Below, piece by piece: positions 27,342 to 35,452 of a DNA stretch of 37,181 nucleotides. The notes beneath the pieces are model-generated. The model saw only the letters and a program-made list of their open reading frames with translations. It was not told the DNA's origin and ran no database searches. Numbering within the stretch: the stretch's first letter is position 1; each line of letters begins with the position of its first letter. The stretch comes from an uncultured Legionellales bacterium (lineage in GTDB: Bacteria > Pseudomonadota > Gammaproteobacteria > UBA1113), in the NCBI GenBank assembly GCA_945957175.1, contig CAMFJL010000019.1, positions 1 through 37,181 of the forward strand. Reading direction: 5' to 3'. The translations under genes and the position numbers were made by a program.

Positions 27342-27979
27342 TAAACTAATCCTGCAGAAGGGCATAAATCAGCTAAGAAACAAGTTTGACACTTAGGCTT
27401 TCTTGCAGTACATATATAACGGCCATGCAATATCAACCAATGATGTGCATCTTGATGATATTCTTTAGGTATATGCTTTAGTAAATCTTTCTCAACTGCA
27501 AGCGGCGTTTTACCTCGGCTCAAATGAAGGCGGTTAGCAACCCTGAAGATATGCGTATCGACAGCCATGGTTGCTTGGCCAAATGCTGTATTTAAAACTA
27601 CATTGGCAGTTTTTCTACCTACACCCGGCAATGCCTCTAGTGCTTCTCGCGTATTAGGCACTTGACCTTGGTGCTGTGCTAATAAAATTGCCGACATTTT
27701 AATAACATTTTCTGCCTTGGTATGATAAAGACCAATCGATTTAATGTACGTTTTTAATGTTTCAACGCCCAAAGCCACGATAGATTCAGGTGTATTGGCC
27801 ACAGGAAATAATTTTGCTGTCGCTTTATTCACACTCACATCAGTCGCTTGCGCTGACAGCATGACTGCAACTAACAGTTCATAGTTAGATTGGTATTGCA
27901 ATTCGGTCGTTGGATGAGGGTTTTGTGACGAAAATCGTTCAAAAATACGATGTATCTGCTGTTGCTCAAGTACTGTCAT
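27341..27979 (-). CDS. nth: Endonuclease III
   Basis: DNA glycosylase/AP lyase that removes oxidised pyrimidines. The helix-hairpin-helix LPGVGRKTANVV carries the catalytic Lys123, and Asp141 (VDTHIFRVANRL) is the second catalytic residue. The [4Fe-4S] cluster ligands Cys190, Cys197, Cys200 and Cys206 have the Cys-x6-Cys-x2-Cys-x5-Cys spacing. Length 212, as in E. coli. No strong Shine-Dalgarno is visible at the ATG. Confidence 0.97.
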   Translation of the reverse strand: MTVLEQQQIHRIFERFSSQNPHPTTELQYQSNYELLVAVMLSAQATDVSVNKATAKLFPVANTPESIVALGVETLKTYIKSIGLYHTKAENVIKMSAILLAQHQGQVPNTREALEALPGVGRKTANVVLNTAFGQATMAVDTHIFRVANRLHLSRGKTPLAVEKDLLKHIPKEYHQDAHHWLILHGRYICTARKPKCQTCFLADLCPSAGLV

Positions 27980-28007
27980 GTTTAATCACTACTGCTATTC
28001 CGTACAC

Positions 28008-28080
28008 TTTGTCATCGCCAAACGATGGCATGATTACCCCCCATCCAGCCCTCTCCCGCAAGGGGAGAAGGGCATCTTTA
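28008..28080 (-). repeat. Family 1 intergenic repeat upstream of nth
   Basis: Minus-strand copy: TTTGTCATCGCCAAACGATG, then GATTACCCCCCATCC, then CTCTCCCGCAAGGGGAGAAG and GGCATCTTT. The second hairpin is missing. It lies about 30 bp upstream of the nth start in the same orientation as nth. Confidence 0.75.
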
Positions 28081-28091
28081 GTATCTTCGTG

Positions 28092-28136
28092 GACAAAACC
28101 AAAAAATACGCATGTTGAGAGAACTTGAGTATATAC
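28092..28136 (+). repeat. Family 1 repeat, tail fragment
   Basis: GACAAAACC, then AAAAAATACGCATGTTGAGA and GAACTTGAGTATATAC: only the tail of the family on the plus strand, 12 bp from an oppositely oriented copy. Together they form a head-to-head arrangement between nth and the MerR gene. Confidence 0.6.
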
Positions 28137-28163
28137 TCAAATGGCTTCAAAATGCTATGGAGA

Positions 28164-29117
28164 CTAATGTAGCGAGGGCATAATATCTCTCAACCAAGCT
28201 TTGGCTGTCTCACTGATCTGCGTGTCCTCAAGCGCAAGCGCATAAAGTGCTTTTTTACGCGCGATGTCTTCGCCATACATCTCATCAAGGAGTTCATACC
28301 ACAGCGTTAAGCTTGTAGCATTAGGCAGTTTTTCTAGCTGCGAAAGCAGACCATAAATCCTATCTCGCCAATACGCATCTGTGGCCTTTTCCAGCCATGA
28401 TACCATCTCTTGGGTCAAGCCAACCTCTGCAAGCCCCTTCCCTTCCGCAAATCCTTTTTCAAATTTTTTAGTACGTAAATGGGCATACTTCTTACCATAT
28501 AATCCATTGATAAGCGTCATACATTTGCTTGCAAGCATTCTACCTATCTCAGAGTTCGGGTCTTGATATAAATTATTTTTAATCTCCGAAACTAAGCTTG
28601 CCCAATGATTTTCAAATTCAGTCTTTTGCTCTGGACTATACCGATTTTTTAGTTCAGTCTCAAAAGCCGCATACTGCTTTAGCTCATTCGGGGTAAAAAT
28701 ATCTTTCACCCATGCATGGTCAAAATTCTGTGTCATACGATATACCTCTATTAGTTGAATGATAGTTTCCCATGAAATAGATTTATCGTCCGAAACATCT
28801 GTTATAATACTTCTTAATACTTGGCTTGCATCAAGTAAAGCCCGTGATTTCTGTTCTAACAACTTAGCTTGAACAGAAAAATGCTTAATCATATCCGCAT
28901 CGTTAGTTAAAAAAGCTTTAATTTGCGATAACTCAAAACCAAGAAATTTTAAAGCAATAATCTGTTGTAACTTCAATAAATCTTTTTCGGTATAAACGCG
29001 ATAACCATTGGAAAGACGTACAGATGGCTTTAACAAATCAATACGATCATAATGATGCAAAGTCTGCACCGATATGCCAGTGAGCTTGCTTAAGTCTTTT
29101 ACGTACCATTGTGTCAT
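28164..29117 (-). CDS. MerR family regulator with TipAS ligand-binding domain
   Basis: 317 residues. The N-terminal MerR helix-turn-helix is WYVKDLSKLTGISVQTLHHY, followed by the wing (SNGYRVYTEKDLLKLQQI) and a long dimerisation helix. The C-terminal half (EQKTEFENHWASLVSEIKNN, LINGLYGKKYAHLRTKKF) resembles the TipAS domain that binds thiopeptide-like drugs in TipAL, or the related Mta/SkgA regulators. Its own promoter has a 19-bp spacer, so it is probably autoregulated. AGGAGG lies 7 nt before the ATG. The target genes are not obvious; the nearest efflux pump is 6 kb away. Confidence 0.88.
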   Translation of the reverse strand: MTQWYVKDLSKLTGISVQTLHHYDRIDLLKPSVRLSNGYRVYTEKDLLKLQQIIALKFLGFELSQIKAFLTNDADMIKHFSVQAKLLEQKSRALLDASQVLRSIITDVSDDKSISWETIIQLIEVYRMTQNFDHAWVKDIFTPNELKQYAAFETELKNRYSPEQKTEFENHWASLVSEIKNNLYQDPNSEIGRMLASKCMTLINGLYGKKYAHLRTKKFEKGFAEGKGLAEVGLTQEMVSWLEKATDAYWRDRIYGLLSQLEKLPNATSLTLWYELLDEMYGEDIARKKALYALALEDTQISETAKAWLRDIMPSLH

Positions 29118-29138
29118 CGGTTTACCTCCTCGTTATGC

Positions 29139-29169
29139 AAGATAAGGTATATAGTAAGTATAGAGTCAA
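29139..29169 (-). promoter_or_regulatory. MerR-type promoter with 19-bp spacer
   Basis: On the minus strand TTGACT (29169-29164) and TATCTT (29144-29139) are separated by 19 nt. The long spacer is the mark of promoters activated by MerR-family proteins, which twist the DNA to realign the elements. The spacer holds an imperfect dyad around CTATACTTACTATATA. Transcription would start just before the AGGAGG of the MerR gene, giving a very short leader. Confidence 0.6.
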
Positions 29170-29198
29170 GTGCTTTTATCTGTATCTACTCGATTAAT

Positions 29199-29299
29199 TT
29201 CAAAATGCATATTTTGTCGTCGCCACGCGATGGTTTTCATTACCCCTCATCCGGCCTTCGGCCACCTTCTCCCGCAGGGGAAGAAGAGCATCTTTTTTA
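29199..29299 (-). repeat. Family 1 intergenic repeat, best-preserved copy, touching the rnfB stop
   Basis: Read on the minus strand: AAAAGATGCTCTTC, CCCCTGCGGGAGAAGG, GTGGCCGAAGGCCGGATGAG, GGGTAATGAAAACCATCGCG, GACAAAATATGCATTTTGAA. All three hairpins are present: CTTCTTCCC/GGGAGAAG, GGCC-GAA-GGCC and the partly altered CGCGTGGCGA. Its first bases form the rnfB stop codon region (TAAAAAAGATG). Confidence 0.85.
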
Positions 29300-29908
29300 G
29301 CCTGGCGGCGACTCGGATTTAGCTTTTTTACGTGCCACCGCCGCTGCAATATAATCTAAGGTACTATCGTGTGTGGGTTCTGGTGTGAATTCAACGGTAG
29401 AATGTGGTGATAGCATATCCGTATTAAGACGTGCTAAATGACGCTGATGTCGCACTCGCCAAACATCACGCTTATGCTGACTTGGCTCAGGCGCTGATAC
29501 CAGAGAAATACAATCCATCGGGCACGGTGGTAAACAAAGCCCACACCCCGTGCAGGCTTCTGTCAAAATACCATGCATTCGTTTAGGGGCGCCAATGATA
29601 GCATCGACGGGGCAAACTGCAATGCATTTGGTACAACCAATACAGAGATTTTCATCAATCACCGCAAATGTCGCAGGTTTTGTCTGTGCTTGCATCATCT
29701 CGACATAAGGCTCGGCTGCCTGTCCCGTAAGCTCGCTTAACGCTTGTAATACTTTGACACCGCCCGGCGGGCAGCGGTTAATAGCGGCTTCGCCAGCAAC
29801 AATCGCTTTGGCATAAGGTAAACAACCGCCATAATGACAAAGACCACATTGTGTTTGCGGCAATACAGCATCAATCTGTTCAGCTGATAACTTAGGCACG
29901 GCTGGCAC
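29297..29908 (-). CDS. rnfB: RnfB-like ferredoxin, without its membrane anchor
   Basis: 203 residues. An N-terminal 4Fe-4S domain of the RnfB type (PQTQCGLCHYGGCLPYAKAI then NRCPPGG) is followed by two ferredoxin motifs, CIGCTKCIAVCPVDAI and CTGCGLCLPPCPMDCI. The N-terminal membrane helix of full RnfB is absent and no other rnf gene is present, so it is a soluble orphan. The start is GTG at 29908, overlapping the metG end by 17 bp; another GTG lies 3 codons on. The metG-rnfB pairing suggests shared expression. The electron donor and acceptor are unknown. Confidence 0.88.
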   Translation of the reverse strand: MPAVPKLSAEQIDAVLPQTQCGLCHYGGCLPYAKAIVAGEAAINRCPPGGVKVLQALSELTGQAAEPYVEMMQAQTKPATFAVIDENLCIGCTKCIAVCPVDAIIGAPKRMHGILTEACTGCGLCLPPCPMDCISLVSAPEPSQHKRDVWRVRHQRHLARLNTDMLSPHSTVEFTPEPTHDSTLDYIAAAVARKKAKSESPPG

Positions 29909-31550
29909 TCGCCTGCGCTTCTGCTAAAATTGCCTGCACAGATTCGGTTGTTACTCTGGCAAGTAAGGGGGTAAAGGGTTGAATTGTCACGCCCAACATA
30001 GGTGTACTGAGGTTATTCAAGGCCAACGGCTCACACGCTAAAAAGCTTTCTGAACGTGCGGCAAGACCAGGCACGATAGGTTTTAATAGGCCTATCAAAA
30101 TACGGAATAAATTTAAGCTTTGGGTGCTTACTTGCTGCACTAACGTTAGTTGTGTTTCATCCTTAGCTAAATGCCATGGTTTGTAGTGATCAACAAATTG
30201 ATTAGCTAAATCTGCCAACTCCATGATATGTCTTATGGCTTTTGCATAATCTAAAGCTTGTAAATCTGCGATAATAGCAGGTATCGCTTGCAAATATTTG
30301 CCCCAAAGCGTCTCGTCAATAAAATGGCTCGCCAGTTGCCCATCGAAATACTTATGAATAAAACCGGCATTTCGACTCGCCAAATTAACAACTTTACCCA
30401 CCAAATCTGCATTGACTCGACTCACAAAATCTTCTAAATTCAGATCAATATCTTCTACGTGTTTCGTTAATTTAGCAGCCATGTAGTAACGAAGATAGTC
30501 AGGATCTAAATGTTTAAGATATGAAGCTGCATTGACAAAAGTACCTCTCGACTTTGACATTTTCTGCCCATTAATCGTCAAGAAACCATGCACAAAAATG
30601 CCTGTTGGCACACGAAAACCACCACCACTCAACACGGCAGGCCAAAAAAGTGCATGAAAATACGTAATATCTTTACCAATAAAATGATATAATTCGGTTT
30701 TACTTTCTTGATGCCAATCGATGAGGTAATCATACCCTTGCTTTTTAGCATAATATTCACTGCTGGCAATATAACCCATTGGTGCATCTAGCCATACATA
30801 GAAAAATTTATCTGTTGTACCCGGTATGTTAAAACCAAAATAAGGTGCATCTCTGGTAATATCCCAAGGTTTAAGTCCTGCTTCGAACCATTCCGCAAGC
30901 TTATTGCGAACCTCAGGTTGCAATGTTTCATGGTCAAAAAAGTTTTTTAGCATTTCTGTATATTTAGGTAAGTCAAAGAAAAAGTGCTCTGTCTGCTTAT
31001 AAATAGGTTTAGTGCCAGAAATCACAGAAATTGGTTCAATTAACTCAGCTGGACTGTACGTAGCACCACAGCATTCACAGCTATCACCATATTGCTCAGC
31101 CGCTTTACACTTAGGACATGTACCCTTAATAAAACGATCGGGCAAAAACATTTGCGCATTATCATCGTATGCTTGCTCTATTGTCTTACTAAAAATATCG
31201 CCTCGTGCTTGCAATCTTTCAAAAAACAACTGCGCTAACGCTTCATTTTCAGGCGAGTGGGTCGTATAAAAAGAATCAAAGCTAATAGAAAAGCCATCAT
31301 AATCTCGCAATTGTTCAGCACGCACTTCCGTTACTAATTGTTCTGGTGTTATCCCGCGTTCTTTTGCCTTAATCATAATCGGCGTACCGTGTGCATCACT
31401 GCCACAGAAAAAACGGCAATCCACACCTGACATGCGTTGTAACCGCGCCCAAATATCAGCTTGAATAGCTTCCACCAAATGTCCTAGGTGCAAAGCACCA
31501 TTAGCATACGGTAACGCGATAGTCATTAGAATGCGACGTTGATTAGTCAT
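29892..31550 (-). CDS. metG: Methionyl-tRNA synthetase
   Basis: Class I synthetase charging tRNA-Met. The HIGH motif is HLGH at 21-24 (IALPYANGALHLGH), KMSKS is in GQKMSKSRGTFVN, and the zinc knuckle is GTCPKCKAAEQYGDSCECCG. The ATG at 31550 is chosen over an in-frame TTG five codons upstream that lacks a Shine-Dalgarno. At 552 residues it lacks the C-terminal tRNA-binding dimerisation domain of E. coli MetG (677), as in many intracellular bacteria. Confidence 0.96.
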   Translation of the reverse strand: MTNQRRILMTIALPYANGALHLGHLVEAIQADIWARLQRMSGVDCRFFCGSDAHGTPIMIKAKERGITPEQLVTEVRAEQLRDYDGFSISFDSFYTTHSPENEALAQLFFERLQARGDIFSKTIEQAYDDNAQMFLPDRFIKGTCPKCKAAEQYGDSCECCGATYSPAELIEPISVISGTKPIYKQTEHFFFDLPKYTEMLKNFFDHETLQPEVRNKLAEWFEAGLKPWDITRDAPYFGFNIPGTTDKFFYVWLDAPMGYIASSEYYAKKQGYDYLIDWHQESKTELYHFIGKDITYFHALFWPAVLSGGGFRVPTGIFVHGFLTINGQKMSKSRGTFVNAASYLKHLDPDYLRYYMAAKLTKHVEDIDLNLEDFVSRVNADLVGKVVNLASRNAGFIHKYFDGQLASHFIDETLWGKYLQAIPAIIADLQALDYAKAIRHIMELADLANQFVDHYKPWHLAKDETQLTLVQQVSTQSLNLFRILIGLLKPIVPGLAARSESFLACEPLALNNLSTPMLGVTIQPFTPLLARVTTESVQAILAEAQASASRA

Positions 31551-31593
31551 TGCTTTTTTGCTCAATAATCGTTAAATTGCTAGGGTATCGATT

Positions 31594-31622
31594 ATTTTAC
31601 GTGAGTTTCTGCTGAACAGCAA
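31594..31622 (-). promoter_or_regulatory. Promoter of metG-rnfB
   Basis: On the minus strand TTGCTG (31622-31617), a 17-nt spacer and TAAAAT (31599-31594). The predicted start of transcription is near 31587, 37 nt before the metG ATG. Confidence 0.5.
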
Positions 31623-31648
31623 TCACACGGCTAGGAAACATCCTTTTT

Positions 31649-32731
31649 ATGACCATTGAAACTGAAATCACTGACATTTTAGCGGCGTATCGTGATCCTT
31701 GTTTTCCAGAGGGCATGATTGCTGCCAAAATAGCTTTTAACATAAATACTGAAACCACACCTGTTTCACTTCATTTGACTTTAGGTTTCCCCGCAAAACA
31801 TTATGGCGAATATTTGCGTGAACAATTAACCACAGCATTAGCCAAAGCTAATATCGCACCTGTCGATATCCATATACGCAGCCACTTAAAATCTCACACG
31901 GTGCAAACAGGTTTACGTGGCCTTGATGGTGTAAAAAACTGTATTGCTGTCGCCTCAGGTAAAGGTGGGGTTGGTAAATCGACAACTGCTATCAATCTAG
32001 CTTTAGCATTACAGTATGAAGGTGCTACCGTAGGTTTGCTCGATGCCGATATTTATGGGCCAAATCAACCACAAATGTTAGGCATTTGTGAACGCCCAAC
32101 AAGTCAAGATGGCAAACGCATGCAACCCATCATAGCGCATGGTTTGCAAACCATGTCCATCGGTTATTTAGTAGATGCCAAAGCACCCATGGTTTGGCGT
32201 GGCCCCATGGTCAGTGGCGCGCTACAACAGCTCATGCAAGACACCGCTTGGGACAATCTCGACTATCTTATTATTGATTTACCACCCGGCACGGGTGATG
32301 TGCAGCTTACATTAGCTCAACGTATCCCTGTCAGTGGCGCAGTGATAATCACCACCCCTCAGGATATTGCACTATCTGATGTGCGCAAAGCCGTTGCTAT
32401 GTTTCAAAAAGTGAATATTCCTTTACTTGGCATCGTCGAAAATATGAGTCTACATACATGTAGTCAATGCGGTCATACCGAAGCTATTTTTGGGGAAGGT
32501 GGTGGCGAACGTCTTGCCGACGAATATCATAGTCAATTACTGGGACAATTACCTTTAACTAAAATCATTCGTGAACAGGCTGATATTGGCATTCCCATGA
32601 TGATCGCTAACACGGGCCATCCCGCCAGTCTTGCTTATATTAACATCGCACGAGCCATGAGCGCACAATTAGCCCGTCTTGGGCAAGATACCAGCCGTAA
32701 ATTTCCCCGTATCGAAATTCGCAACCAATAG
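31649..32731 (+). CDS. apbC: Iron-sulfur cluster carrier ApbC/Mrp
   Basis: P-loop ATPase that carries [4Fe-4S] clusters to target proteins. The N-terminal MIP18/DUF59-like domain (about 1-90) precedes the deviant Walker [12 protein letters not shown] at 103-113. [33 protein letters not shown] and the cluster-binding Cys-x2-Cys in CSQCGH are all present. Length 360. It is divergent from metG across a 98-bp gap (31551-31648) and followed by dcd after 8 bp. Confidence 0.95.
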   Translation: MTIETEITDILAAYRDPCFPEGMIAAKIAFNINTETTPVSLHLTLGFPAKHYGEYLREQLTTALAKANIAPVDIHIRSHLKSHTVQTGLRGLDGVKNCIAVASGKGGVGKSTTAINLALALQYEGATVGLLDADIYGPNQPQMLGICERPTSQDGKRMQPIIAHGLQTMSIGYLVDAKAPMVWRGPMVSGALQQLMQDTAWDNLDYLIIDLPPGTGDVQLTLAQRIPVSGAVIITTPQDIALSDVRKAVAMFQKVNIPLLGIVENMSLHTCSQCGHTEAIFGEGGGERLADEYHSQLLGQLPLTKIIREQADIGIPMMIANTGHPASLAYINIARAMSAQLARLGQDTSRKFPRIEIRNQ

Positions 32732-32739
32732 AGGTCTGT

Positions 32740-33306
32740 ATGAGTATTAAGTCTGATAACTGGATTCGCCGCATGGCAGAAACGCAGCAAATGATAGAGC
32801 CCTTTGCTTCTGAACAAGTGCGCACAGCAAATGGCAATAAAATTATTTCTTACGGCACATCAAGTTATGGTTATGATGTAAGGTGTGCTAATGAATTTAA
32901 AATATTTACCAATATTAATTCAGCCATTGTTGACCCTAAACATTTTGATGCCAATAGTTTTGTCGATATCACCGCTGATGTTTGTATCATTCCACCTAAC
33001 TCATTTGCACTAGCAAGAACCGTTGAATACTTTCGTATCCCGCGCAATATACTCACCGTTTGTTTAGGAAAATCAACCTATGCCCGCTGTGGTATTATTG
33101 TCAATGTCACGCCGCTAGAGCCTGAATGGGAGGGCCATGTTACCCTAGAGTTTTCTAATACAACGACATTGCCTGCAAAAATATATGCCAATGAAGGCGT
33201 TGCTCAAATGCTATTTTTAGAGTCTGATGAGATATGTAAGACATCTTATCGTGATCGCGGTGGGAAATATCAGGGACAACTAGGCGTTACCCTGCCCATT
33301 ACCTAG
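32740..33306 (+). CDS. dcd: dCTP deaminase
   Basis: Converts dCTP to dUTP, supplying dUMP for thymidylate synthesis. Trimeric Dcd/dUTPase fold: [56 protein letters not shown] with the catalytic Glu in the last segment, and [20 protein letters not shown]. Length 188. GAGG lies 5 nt before the ATG. It follows apbC as in several Legionellales. Confidence 0.97.
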   Translation: MSIKSDNWIRRMAETQQMIEPFASEQVRTANGNKIISYGTSSYGYDVRCANEFKIFTNINSAIVDPKHFDANSFVDITADVCIIPPNSFALARTVEYFRIPRNILTVCLGKSTYARCGIIVNVTPLEPEWEGHVTLEFSNTTTLPAKIYANEGVAQMLFLESDEICKTSYRDRGGKYQGQLGVTLPIT

Positions 33307-33317
33307 AGAGATTTACT

Positions 33318-34538
33318 ATGTTTCAGCCATTAACCAAGGAAAATCCCCTATTCAAAAGAATGATTTTTCTATTGTGTATCATGTCTGCGCTCACACAAGT
33401 AGGCTTGGTATTATATACACCGGCTTTCATTCAAATAAGTCAAGCATTTCACATTGATCCTGCTTTAGTTAAAATAACGCTGACAGCTTATTTACTGGGT
33501 TTTAGTATTTCTCAGCTTGTTTACGGACCGCTATCCGATCGCATGGGTCGAAAAACAATGGTAGTTGGTGGGCTTGTTATTTTCACGCTGGCTTGTTTAT
33601 GGAGTAGCATAACAAATAATTATGAACACTTTATGATAGCCCGAGTGATTCAAGGCATTGGTGCAGGCTCATGTATGACAATGAGCCGCGCTATTTTAAG
33701 AGATAGTTTCGACGGAAAAAATTATATTTACGGTGCTTCCTTCTTATCTGCTGGTTTTGCATTGGGATTAGGCGTAAGTCCAGTGATTGGCGGACATTTA
33801 CTAGACTTTTTTTCTTGGCGCTCCGAATTTATTTTTTTAACGATACTCGGAGCTATACTGACCTTTACATTTCAATGGTTATTACCTGAAACATATAATG
33901 AAGAAGTACCCAAAATGTCAACACCTGCGTTTATTAAAAAGACGCTTGTGAATTATGGTAGCATTTTCAAAAATCGCTTATTTTTACTTTATCTTTTGGG
34001 TGGTGTAACGGCTTATGGCATTATCGTTACTTATACAACCATGGGACCCTTTCTGTTTGTACAGACATTACATTTAAGTGCTACAAGCTATGGTTGGCTA
34101 ACTTTTTTTGTTGCTGCCGCTTATTATGCCAGTACTTATAGCAACCGCAAACTTATGCATTACTTTAAACCCATACAAATCATTGCCGGTGGATTGATAT
34201 TGATTTTACTAGCTGCATGTTTATTATTGCTTCCTGCTTGGCTGTTTTATACTCAAAATATTTATATGATAGCCATTCCATTGTTAATCGCAGCCTATGG
34301 GCAAGCATTCGTTTGGTCCAATACATTTGCATTAGCCCTAAAAGATTTAGGTCATATGGCAGGCACAGCCTCCGGTTTATTCAACTTTCTGCAGATGGCA
34401 CTTTCTTCTTTGCTTTCTGCGATTCTGGCAACATTTTCAGATAACACGCAAGTACCCGTCGGACTCTCTGTCTTAGTATTGGGATTATTATCTACTGTTA
34501 TTTTCTATGGCATTGCACGGCTAGAAAGGAGATCTTAA
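33318..34538 (+). CDS. MFS multidrug transporter, Bcr/CflA family (second copy)
   Basis: 406 residues and about 12 membrane helices. LVYGPLSDRMGRKTMVVGG is motif A; ARVIQGIGAGSCMTMSRAIL and VSPVIGGHLLDFFSWRSEF are Bcr/CflA signatures. It is related to the protein at 21277-22458 but clearly diverged, so not a recent duplicate. The Shine-Dalgarno of kdoO overlaps its final codons. Confidence 0.88.
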   Translation: MFQPLTKENPLFKRMIFLLCIMSALTQVGLVLYTPAFIQISQAFHIDPALVKITLTAYLLGFSISQLVYGPLSDRMGRKTMVVGGLVIFTLACLWSSITNNYEHFMIARVIQGIGAGSCMTMSRAILRDSFDGKNYIYGASFLSAGFALGLGVSPVIGGHLLDFFSWRSEFIFLTILGAILTFTFQWLLPETYNEEVPKMSTPAFIKKTLVNYGSIFKNRLFLLYLLGGVTAYGIIVTYTTMGPFLFVQTLHLSATSYGWLTFFVAAAYYASTYSNRKLMHYFKPIQIIAGGLILILLAACLLLLPAWLFYTQNIYMIAIPLLIAAYGQAFVWSNTFALALKDLGHMAGTASGLFNFLQMALSSLLSAILATFSDNTQVPVGLSVLVLGLLSTVIFYGIARLERRS

Positions 34539-34539
34539 A

Positions 34540-35406
34540 ATGAGCCTAATACGTTTCGATAATACTGATTGGGAAGATGCTTCGTCGTTGCAACAGACAA
34601 CAGCAATAAAAGCTTTAGAACAAGGTCAGTTATTATTATTCCCCAACCTTTATCAAAAGCTCACTGAAACACAATACATATTGCTTGATCCTAAGTGCTT
34701 AGCACCCAACGCTAAAAATATTAGCTTAAAACCCAATGCCGCGTTAGTGGATGGTGCTATCGCTGATACAGCGATGCAAACACAACTGACAACGCTGTGT
34801 CGCACGTATGCAAGTCACGCAACTCGCTTAGTACAACAATTATTACCTAGCTATAGTAAGGCCTTAATACCAGGGCGCACCAGTTTCCGACCTGCTGCAG
34901 TGGATCAACGCAAGCAATCGCCTCGTAAAGACGATAGACGTCTTCATGTTGATGCATTTCCTTCAAGCCCAAACCAGGGGAAACGAATTTTACGGGTATT
35001 TTGTAATATCAACCCAAATGGTGAGCCAAGAATATGGCGTCTGGGTGAGCCATTTCCTGAGGTTGCTAAGCGTTTTTTACCAACAATTAAGGCACCCTTT
35101 CCGGGCAGCGCAAACTTACTTAACACTTTGGGCATTACCAAAACCAAGCGCAGTCGCTATGATCACTATATGCTACATATTCACGACACCATGAAAATGG
35201 ATGAAACTTATCAACGTCAAGTTAACTATGAAGAAATAGCATTACCCGCATTATCTACGTGGATAGTCTTTACCGATCAAGTTTCCCATGCCGCCATGTC
35301 AGGGCAATTTATGCTGGAACAAACCTTTTATTTACCGCCCCATACGATGCAGCGACCTGAGTTAGCTCCGATACACGTGCTAGAGCATCTCCTGGCGCAG
35401 CGATGA
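34540..35406 (+). CDS. kdoO: Kdo hydroxylase (KdoO family, Fe(II)/2-oxoglutarate dioxygenase)
   Basis: Hydroxylates Kdo in the lipopolysaccharide inner core. Recognised from DDRRLHVDAFPSSPNQGKRI and LRVFCNINPNGEPRIWRLGE. The facial triad is probably His136-x-Asp138 and His250 (TDQVSHAAMSGQF). Length 288. GGAG is before the ATG, one base after the MFS stop. The last four codons and the TGA (CTG GCG CAG CGA TGA) belong to a family 1 repeat, so the natural C-terminus has been replaced or trimmed; the catalytic core is untouched. Confidence 0.85.
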   Translation: MSLIRFDNTDWEDASSLQQTTAIKALEQGQLLLFPNLYQKLTETQYILLDPKCLAPNAKNISLKPNAALVDGAIADTAMQTQLTTLCRTYASHATRLVQQLLPSYSKALIPGRTSFRPAAVDQRKQSPRKDDRRLHVDAFPSSPNQGKRILRVFCNINPNGEPRIWRLGEPFPEVAKRFLPTIKAPFPGSANLLNTLGITKTKRSRYDHYMLHIHDTMKMDETYQRQVNYEEIALPALSTWIVFTDQVSHAAMSGQFMLEQTFYLPPHTMQRPELAPIHVLEHLLAQR

Positions 35407-35437
35407 CAACATATGTATATTGAAAGACTCGGTGTAT
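35392..35437 (+). repeat. Family 1 repeat fragment overlapping the end of kdoO
   Basis: GGCGCAGCGATGACAAC, then ATATGTATATTGAAAGACTC: the third hairpin half and the tail. The family sequence GCGCAGCGATGAC supplies the kdoO stop codon. It ends about 16 bp before the ankyrin gene stop, filling most of the 46-bp gap. Confidence 0.7.
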
Positions 35438-35452
35438 GGACCCAGGCGACCA

